64,000 bases of DNA, from NCBI GenBank assembly GCA_051294375.1, contig CM119266.1, positions 27,229,596-27,293,595 of the forward strand. The letters run 5' to 3'. Position 1 is the first letter of the stretch; the number at the start of each line of letters is the position of its first letter. The DNA is from Paraspadella gotoi (taxonomy: Eukaryota > Chaetognatha). This document shows positions 56,273 to 64,000 of the stretch, piece after piece. The notes under the pieces are model-generated. The model ran no database searches. It worked only from the letters and a program-made list of their open reading frames with translations, and was not told where the DNA came from. The translations under genes were made by a program, and so were the position numbers.

Positions 56273-58679
56273 TCCTCTTCCTCTCTCTCTTTCACCAGCT
56301 CCACCGCATTTGAACTTTTTCAAAGAAAAAAAAATTTTTCGCCCTGGTTCTCTCTTTTCTTCTCTTACTTCTCTCTCCTCTTTCTTCTCTCTTCTCTTTT
56401 CATTGCTTAATTCTTTCTCTGTGATTAATCATTTCGACGAACTCATGACGACGCAAAAATAATGAAATAAATTTTAGAAGAAAAATGCTAAGAAACATTT
56501 TGTAAAAAATTGTTAAGATAAAAAAAAGGGAAGAAGGAAAAGTCGGAATTCCGATGTCCTTTCGACGATATCGAAGAAATGGCGGCGGGGATGATTTAAG
56601 TGCACAACTTTTTCCTTCTTTTCCAAAATTTTTATAATTGTGTTTTTCTTTTTTAAATTGAATTTTACATACTTTTTACAAATTCTTCTGGCAGATCGGG
56701 ATGAGGAAAAACTCTCTGAAAATTCGGTAGACGTTAGACAGAGAGTCAGCTGATTTAGGTTATGCGCAGGACCTATCTCAAGGAATACGCGCCAGAAATT
56801 TGGGCAAGGCTCGTCATTACCATGGACATGGGCATGGGCAATGGCTTGGGAATGACGGAAATGCGTCGAAAATATACAAGAGAACCTGCGTATCACGACG
56901 AAGAAACAGACAAAGACAGAGTTCACGCCGCGACCACATACGTACGACACGGATAAAAAAACCTCTTCGTGATAGACTAAGTCTTAATCTGTTATCTTAA
57001 TTTAAGATTTCGCTCGTCGTCGCAGCCACCCTCAAAAAATGCAATACTTGCCATCATGTCCGGAATACAACCCTCCAAAGCGTCCATCTTTTCCGAACAA
57101 AGGAGCTCCACTATTCACCTCCAGCGCCGCTACAACCCACCGAAAACAAAAGTGCCGTTTTACAGGATGGCTTCTCGTCACCACCCACGTTAGTTTAGTA
57201 TTCCCCACTCACAGATCACACCGCCTCCGTGCCCTCCTATACCACCCACGTTCAAAAGAGGAACCGATGACGGGATAGCCCCCTCCAAAACGCAAACCTT
57301 TTTCTAGCGCCCCGCATCAGGGAAATTCACACCCTCGTCACCCACCGACCGCGCGCGCTTTTCCTCTTCGAAAAAATCCTCGGCGGTTGGTAATCTTGTT
57401 TTTTCCAGCGCGTGATCGGCAAATTGAAGAAAATAATTTGGGGGAGAATCTTCGACGTCTCTCTCTCTCTCTTCTTTCTCTCTCTCTCTCTCCTCTCTCT
57501 CTATCCTCTCTCTCTCTATCTTCCTGCTCTCTCTCTTCTCTCTCTTCTCTCTGCTCCTAACTCTCTCCCCTCCAGTCGCCCTTTGCCTATACAAAGTTGT
57601 TTTTAGCGCCCCGTAAATTCATTTTTTTTCCGGCTTGATAGAAAAAAAAAATTTCCCCCTTTTTGGTCTCGGAACCAAACCGATTTCTCATTTCCGGTTC
57701 ACGACGAGGTGGCTTTCACCTTTTATCTTTCTGTCTTCTGTCTTTTTGTTGATTTTCCCTTTTTTCTCCTATATATTCTCTTGTCTTTTTTCTTTCTTTC
57801 TTTCTTTTTCTTTTTTTCTTGTCTTTTTCTTTTTTCTTCTTTCTTTCTTTCTTCTTTCTTTCTTTCTTTCTTCTTCTTTTCTTTTCTATGTTTTCTTTTC
57901 TTTTTTTTTCCTTCTGTTCATGCTTCTGATTATGTCTTTCCCTTTGTGTTTGTATTCCTTATTTTCCTACGATCTTGTTCCTTTTGTTTCTTCGATCGCT
58001 CACATTCTACGCTACCTTCTCTCTTTTCTCTTTCTTCGCGATTCAGTTTCCTCTTTTGTTTCCTCACTCACCGTTCACTCGCGTCACCTTTCTCTCACTA
58101 CAACTTCTCTCTATTACTATTCTTAATCTCTCTCTATTTCTTCCTTGTTTTCCCTCCACAGTGCGAAGAAATCTCCCGTTCGATTCCTACTCGGGAAAAC
58201 AACATTCTTGTTCGCCGGCTTCTATTATTTTTATGTAAATTGGATATCCTTCTCAGCTTCGGCATTTAAAATATAATATAATATAAATTTTACTTTTCTC
58301 ACTTTTGACGAAGTTTAAATTTTGTTTGTAAAAAAAATACTCGTCCTCTGGCCTCCATTATCCTGATCTCTTCGTCCTCAGTGTTCCTTCTTTTCGACTC
58401 TTCTTTATGCCGCTGTCGTTGTCTTTTTTTTTTTTGATGCATTTCCTCATCTTCTTCTCAACAGAAGAGATTATAGATTATCAACTCTTTGTTTTTTATT
58501 CAAAGGACAACAAACCATCGACGGTTAGAAAAAAGGTCTACTTTGAAGGAATTTGTTTATGCGATAAGTTTCTTAAACGAATTTTAAGGAACTTTATAAC
58601 GAATTTTACCTGATGTGAGAGAAGTCCAAATAAAGAATGGCTGCTCTGATTTTGCCACTTTTGGACAAAAGGGCTGTTT

Positions 58680-59160
58680 GCCCTGGTACTACGTAGAATG
58701 AGCTTAGTGTGGCGAGTCGTGGAATGACCTGCACGACCGCAATCTTAAGCGCTGCGATAGCGGAGGCGAAGGAGTCGCGACTACGGACTCGGCTTTAAAG
58801 GTGGCGGGGTGTTAGGACATAAGAGTACAAAGCAGCGGCACGCGGCGGACGGGCGGTGGAGTAGGCCTCGGCGGCGGATAACAGTGAGAGCAGTAGTGGC
58901 GGTGTATGTCGGCGATGGAGATGGAGGCAGAGGTGCGTTGCGCATGCGCCTTCGGTGTTTATCCTCAGGATTCGAGTTATTTTCCCTCTTCTCGTCGGAT
59001 CCGCGTAAACAGACGTCGAGGCGTCGTTTCCGTCGCGCGTTTCGCCTCATATTTATATTCTCCCCTTTTCTTGTTTTTTTTTTTGCTCCGGGAAAATAAG
59101 AAAAGCCGCGATCGGCTCGAGCGGATTGGCGGTGGAAAGGGGGGGGGGTAGAAAATTGGA
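58680..59160. other. GC-rich, CpG-rich island with competing frames
   Basis: An abrupt rise in G+C. The plus strand has an ATG at 58906 opening 81 codons (EVRCACAFGVYPQDSSYF segment); the minus strand has an 89-codon Arg-rich frame (59050 to 58781). Neither has clear splice or poly(A) signals. Confidence 0.3.
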
Positions 59161-59402
59161 GATTGGTGAATCGTTCAAGTTCTCACTGCTCGTCGTTTCT
59201 GCTCATAAGTAATTTTCCTAAAAACTAAAATTCTACTACATAAAAATTATCATTTAAACACTCGGCATAATCGTGAACTGTTTTACGAGAACGCGTCTAT
59301 GCGTATTTCCCAACTCACGAACGATCGAAATTAATTCGCCAATGTTATCCCGAACTATTCCTTTAATGAGAAACGATTAAAACACAGAAAAGCATTTCAG
59401 GT

Positions 59403-59490
59403 CCTCATTAGGGAACGATTAGGCGTTCGTTCTCGGCTCATTAGCGAACGATTAGGCGTTCGTTCTCGGCTCATTAGCGAACGATTTGGA
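59403..59490 (-). repeat. 33-bp tandem repeat, 2.6 copies
   Basis: Unit CATTAGCGAACGATTAGGCG TTCGTTCTCGGCT. On the minus strand the 11-codon period is open (NRSLMSRERTP repeated), and the frame continues to 59621; coding is possible but unsupported. Confidence 0.8.
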
Positions 59491-60090
59491 CGCGAGATCG
59501 GGGCCCGGGGCCGCCTTCCGGAGGATTTGGGGTTCGAGGTTTCGGAGTCGATGTCGCCGACGCAAATTCGAGACGAAAATTCGGAGACGCAATGAGAATA
59601 AATCGGAAATGAGCAAAACAAAAAAGACGTTACAGTTTGGACTCAAGGTCCGTAGGGGAGATTGATTAGAGAGGGGGGAGTTAAAATAATGGATGGCTGA
59701 ATGAACGAACTGAAAATATGTGAATGAATGAATTGAAAAAAAAAAACAATAACCTGTTCTTTCCTTTTGTTTTCTTTTCAACAATTTCTGGACAAGAAAA
59801 GCGTAGAGATGAGAAAAAAAATCAGGACTGATTGATAAATTTACTTTAGTTCTCTAGTGATGGCAAGATATATATATGCAATGAAATTTTTTTTTATTTA
59901 AACCCAAAGAAGAAAAAAAATGACAAAATAATAACAAAAAAATAGTAACAATAGGAAAATAAATAAAAAGAATAAGAAGAACGCGATTTGTTAGAGAGCG
60001 ACTGGAGTTTCTTTCTTTTTTCTTTCTTTCCCGAAAACGTCGTCACGAATAATTCTTCAGGGAGAATCCATAAAAAAACGGAAAAGTAAT

Positions 60091-60141
<51 letters not shown>

Positions 60142-60621
60142 AGAAGATAGACAAGACAGACACGAAAGTAAGGTGAAAGTATGGTAATAAGGTCGAACAG
60201 AAACTCTTTGACTTATGTCGCCGTGAAAGAAGAAGCTGGTAATGAATTGTTTATTAGTCCCTTTGTGCAGTAAGAGAGAGATGAGTGAGAAGAAAACCAG
60301 AGACAGAGAGAAGATGAAGGAGCTCTCCATCAGAATCCATGGCCTTAAAGAGGTCGACTTTAATTTTCGGCAGCTTAGTTAAGAGTTGGGGTTGCCTGAT
60401 TGGGAGATGGGGTCAAATAAGTCAAGCGAACCTGTTGATATCGTGGTGAGGCTGTAGGCGCAATGTGCGGTGATGAATTATGAGAGATTAGATGGAGAGA
60501 AAGAGAGAGGGAAGAAAAGGGTGGTTTTTTGACTTTTCTTTCTTCGTTTTGTCTGGGGATCGTCTTAAGGGTCTGGATGTTGATGTGGCAGGGTTTCTTT
60601 TACTTTCTTTCGTTATGTTTT

Positions 60622-60652
<31 letters not shown>

Positions 60653-60689
60653 CTTTCTGTCTCTTGCTCTTCTATCTTTCTTTCTTCTC

Positions 60690-60945
60690 CTTCCTTCACT
60701 TATACACCTTCAGGTATAGTAGACTCTTTCAGCTTTCCCTGTCCTTTGATGAGGTTAGACGACATTATTTATGGAGACGAAGATCTCGATTTAAAAAAGA
60801 TTCAACATTTTTCTAATAGAGAGTTCCGTTCAAATCTGACAACCAAATTGCAAACGCGATTGCTCAAAAATCCGGGTAGAAATCAGTTATAGAACGCAGG
60901 ATTCGTAGCTGTTAACATCTGAAGAGCTTGTCCTATCTTTTTTCA
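60690..60945. repeat. Left arm of a 3.3-kb inverted structure
   Basis: Matches 63725-63960 in inverted orientation (CTTTCAGCTTTCCCTGTCCT, AATAGAGAGTTCCGTTCAAA). The (CTTT)n just before it (about 60618-60655) corresponds to the (GAAA)n that ends the window. A frame is open in both copies, but no family is recognised. Confidence 0.85.
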
Positions 60946-60954
60946 CATTCTGAT

Positions 60955-62204
60955 GAAGGATTTGATATCAAACAAGCCAGGGGAAATGCACTCCTCATCT
61001 TCAGAGAATTTTCAAACCTCATTTTATACTATAGAAATGAACGGGAAAGGTTTAAAAACTAAAAATTGCAACGGGATTTGCTATATGTTCCTGTTACATG
61101 AGCGACTTTGAATTTCGCGATTCTGATAGCTTTGTGTCTGAAGGCTTTGTCTATTTTTTCCTTTTTTTCATTTTATAATGATTTTGACATAAAAATGATT
61201 CAGGTTTAAATGAAATAGTCCGATTTGAATTGCGAAATTTTTATTTAAAAAGAAATTAAAAGGAAAGGTTGAGAAAAAACTTGATTTTTCCTAATTCTTT
61301 TGAAGGAATAAAGATAAGGGATGGCAATAGTACCAAAATGAAGCCATAATCATAGGGCACATACAAGATACAACTTTAGATTACTTATGCTCTGAAACGC
61401 CTCCTTACAGGTGATGTGTCAAACTAGGTCAAATTATATGAATTTAAAAACTAATGAACCCCATAAAATAAATGAAAAATTTAAATTCTTTTTTAATGAT
61501 TCTGAAAGAAAATAAGGCTAATTGTACTCTAGTAAAACTTTAAAGTTATTTGTATAAAAAAAAAAATGTGAATTTTTGTCACTTTGTCTGATTTTACAGA
61601 GCTGCTTACAAATTCTACAAATATTATTACTTTACCCCATCACAGCCAAGTATTTATCCTTCTTTTCCACAGCATAAAGTAAACATTATCTTATTGAAGA
61701 GAACAGGGATGTTTACTGAAAGGAGCCGGAAGACATTCAACTTCTTCACTTTGATGTTATTATTTTCAATAATAAAATAAGCGAATTTTTTAATTATTTA
61801 ATTCCACAGGTTCATAAGATATTACACTCTTTCATAACTCCAATGTTAATGTAATTTATTATATTTTTTACCCAGAAAAATCATAAGAAATAACACAGAA
61901 AGTTGTGGATCCCTTCGCTCGTTTAAGAAAAAAAAAATAACTAAGCGGAATTATAAGTTTGTAAGAGGAATCAGAATTGGCGAAAATCTTTAAAGGCGAG
62001 AATGTTGAAAAAGGGAGAGGAGAATTTTGGTTTTTTTGGTCGATTTTCTTCTAAACCCATGGGCCAATTTAGACGTAACTTAAGATTAACATTATTCCAG
62101 TCATTTCTCTATCCAAAACTATAAATATATTATTGAAAAAAGTTTGGATCGACTATAGGAATTTGTGTTCTCTTTAATGTTTTTTAAAAAAAACATAAAG
62201 CAAT
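60955..62204 (+). repeat. Direct repeat of about 1.25 kb, copy 1
   Basis: Near-identical to 62230-63480, differing mostly by small indels and separated from it by the 25-N gap. AT-rich, no convincing ORF. Possibly one locus assembled twice. Confidence 0.88.
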
Positions 62205-62229
62205 NNNNNNNNNNNNNNNNNNNNNNNNN
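62205..62229. other. 25-N assembly gap between 1.25-kb repeats
   Basis: The left copy ends in poly-A/T sequence close to the homologous end of the right copy. Confidence 0.95.
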
Positions 62230-63505
62230 CCTATTCATTTTTTCACATTTGATGAAGGATTTGATATCAAACAAGCCAGGGGAAATGCACTCCTCATCTT
62301 CAGAGAATTTTCAAACCTCATTTTACTCTATAGAAATGAACGGGGAAGTTTAAAACTAAAATTGCAACGGGATTTGCTATATGTTCTGTTACATGAGCGA
62401 CTTTGAATTTCGCGATTCTGATAGCTTTGTGTCTGAAGAGCTTTGTCCTATTTTTTTTTTTTTCATTTTATAATGATTTTTGAAATAAAAATGATCAGGT
62501 TTAAATGAAATAGTCCGATTTGAATTGCGAAATTTTTATTTTAAAGAAATTAAAAGGAAGGTTGAAGAAAAAACTGTATTTCCTAATATCTTTTGAAGGA
62601 ATAAAGATTACGGATTGCAATAGTACAAAATGAAGCCTAAATCATAGGGCACATACAAGATACAACTGTTAGATTACTTATGCCTGAAACCCTCCTTACA
62701 GGGTGAGTGTTCAAACTAGGTCAAATTATAATGAATTTTAAAACTAATGAACCCCCATAAGAATAAATGAAAATTATATTCTTTTTTAATGATTCTGAAA
62801 GAAAATAAGGCTAATTGTACTCTAGTAAAACTTTAAAGTTATTTGTATAAAAAAATGTGAATTGTTTTTGTCACTTTGTCTGATTTTACAAGCATGCTTA
62901 CAAAATTCTACAAAATATTATTTACCCCATTACAGCCAAAGTATTTATCCTTCTTTTCCACCAGCATTTAGTAAACATTATCTTATTGAAGAGAACAGGG
63001 ATGTTTACTGAAAGGAGCCGGAAGAATTCAACTTCTTCACTTTGATGTTATTTTTTCAATTAATAAATAGCGAATTTTTATATTAATTTAATTCTCACAG
63101 GGTCATAAGATATTACACTCTTTCATATAGCCCAATGTTAATGTAATTTATTTATATTTTTTACCCGAGAAAACATTAAATATAACCAGAAAGTTGTGGA
63201 TTCCCTTCGCTCGTTTAAGAAAAAAAAAATTAATAGCGGAATTATAAGTTTGTAAGAGGAAGTCAGAATTGGCGAAAATCTTTAAAGGCGAGAATGTTGA
63301 AAAAGGGAGAGGAATTTTTGTTGTTTTTTGGTCGATTCTCTTCTAAACCCATCAGTGGCCAATTTAGACGTAACTTAAGATTTACCTTATTCAGTCATTT
63401 CTCTATCCAAAACTTATAATATATATTATTGAAAAAAGGTTTGGATCGACTATAGGAATTTGGTTCTATCTTTATGTTTTTTTAAAAAAAACAATAAAAA
63501 AAAAA
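62230..63505 (+). repeat. Direct repeat of about 1.25 kb, copy 2
   Basis: Continues into 63505-63605, which is the inverse of 53841-53952 (ACTTCGTATTTTCGAAGT hairpin, CAACAAACGATACGG), and then into the inverted copy of 60690-60945. Confidence 0.85.
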
Positions 63506-63963
63506 ACAACTTCGAAAATACGAAGTTCTAACTGAAAACAATTGCCGTGTGTGTTAGTTTTTTCCGTATCGTTTGTTGCTTTTGTGCCAAAGTTAGCCAT
63601 TCTTTCTCGTCTCTCGTCTGCTCTCCTCTCGTCTCTTCTCTCTCTCTTGCTCCTATCTCCTTTCTCTCTATCTCTCTTCTCTCAGCTGCTCGTCGTCCTC
63701 CGTTTTCATTCGATCTCTCTCGTGTTACAAGCTCTTCAGATGTAACGCTATCGGAATCCTGCGTTTCTATAACTGATTTCTACCCGGATTTTGAGCAATC
63801 GCGTTTGCAATTTGGGTTGTCAGATTTGAACGGAACTCTCTATTAGAAAAATGTTGAATCTTTTTTAAATCGAGATTCTCGTCTCCATAAATAATGTCGT
63901 CTAACCTCATCAAAGACAGGGAAAGCTGAAAGAGTCTACTATACCTGAAGGTGATTTAGAGTG

Positions 63964-64000
<37 letters not shown>

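Noticed and set aside
56762-56956. 64-codon plus-strand frame and overlapping minus-strand exon-like stretch
   Set aside because: Both strands look equally plausible and the middle is a CATGGGCATGG repeat.

Overview
This is a eukaryotic, non-coding-rich window from an AT-rich invertebrate genome. The evidence is GT-AG introns, several classes of eukaryotic transposon, very abundant (GA)n and CpG-containing (CGT)n microsatellites, and no prokaryotic gene layout. An arthropod is my best guess, because of the cystine-knot peptide precursor and the Tc1, Transib-like and Penelope-like elements, but the sequence does not prove it.

Three runs of exactly 25 N (11682-11706, 21844-21868, 62205-62229) mark assembly gaps. 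The sequence next to them carries many single-base indels, as expected of poorly corrected long reads. Two of the gaps separate long near-identical copies, so some duplications may be assembly artefacts.

Layout. 1-8540: unique AT-rich DNA with microsatellites, a GC-rich island (720-1165), an 18-copy 47-bp minisatellite (3940-4795), dispersed repeats and a perfect 67-bp inverted repeat built from half of a hammerhead ribozyme (6439-6581). 8545-15235: a G-rich satellite of about 72-bp monomers with interspersed 85-90-bp spacers, flanked by inverted copies of spacer sequence and switching strand at its right end. 16913-27869: a 4.7-kb segment present twice; the second copy carries an extra 1.3-kb TIR transposon with a TTAA target. 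28-31.6 kb: microsatellites, pentanucleotide repeats and a candidate minus-strand exon. 31807-32479: the best-supported gene, a three-exon secreted inhibitor-cystine-knot peptide precursor. 33-38 kb: transposon-derived AT-rich DNA and a degenerate telomere-like tract. 40.4-47.7 kb: a modular SINE-like family, a 1.4-kb Transib-like insertion and a reverse-transcriptase relic. 48-60 kb: mostly AT-rich or pyrimidine-rich DNA with candidate exons, another hammerhead ribozyme and repeat pairs. 60.6-64 kb: a duplicated 1.25-kb segment bordered by inverted sequence.

Apart from the cystine-knot gene, coding calls are isolated open exons with plausible splice sites. They cannot be joined into gene models from sequence alone and are scored low. 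Most of the window is explained by repeats and mobile elements.
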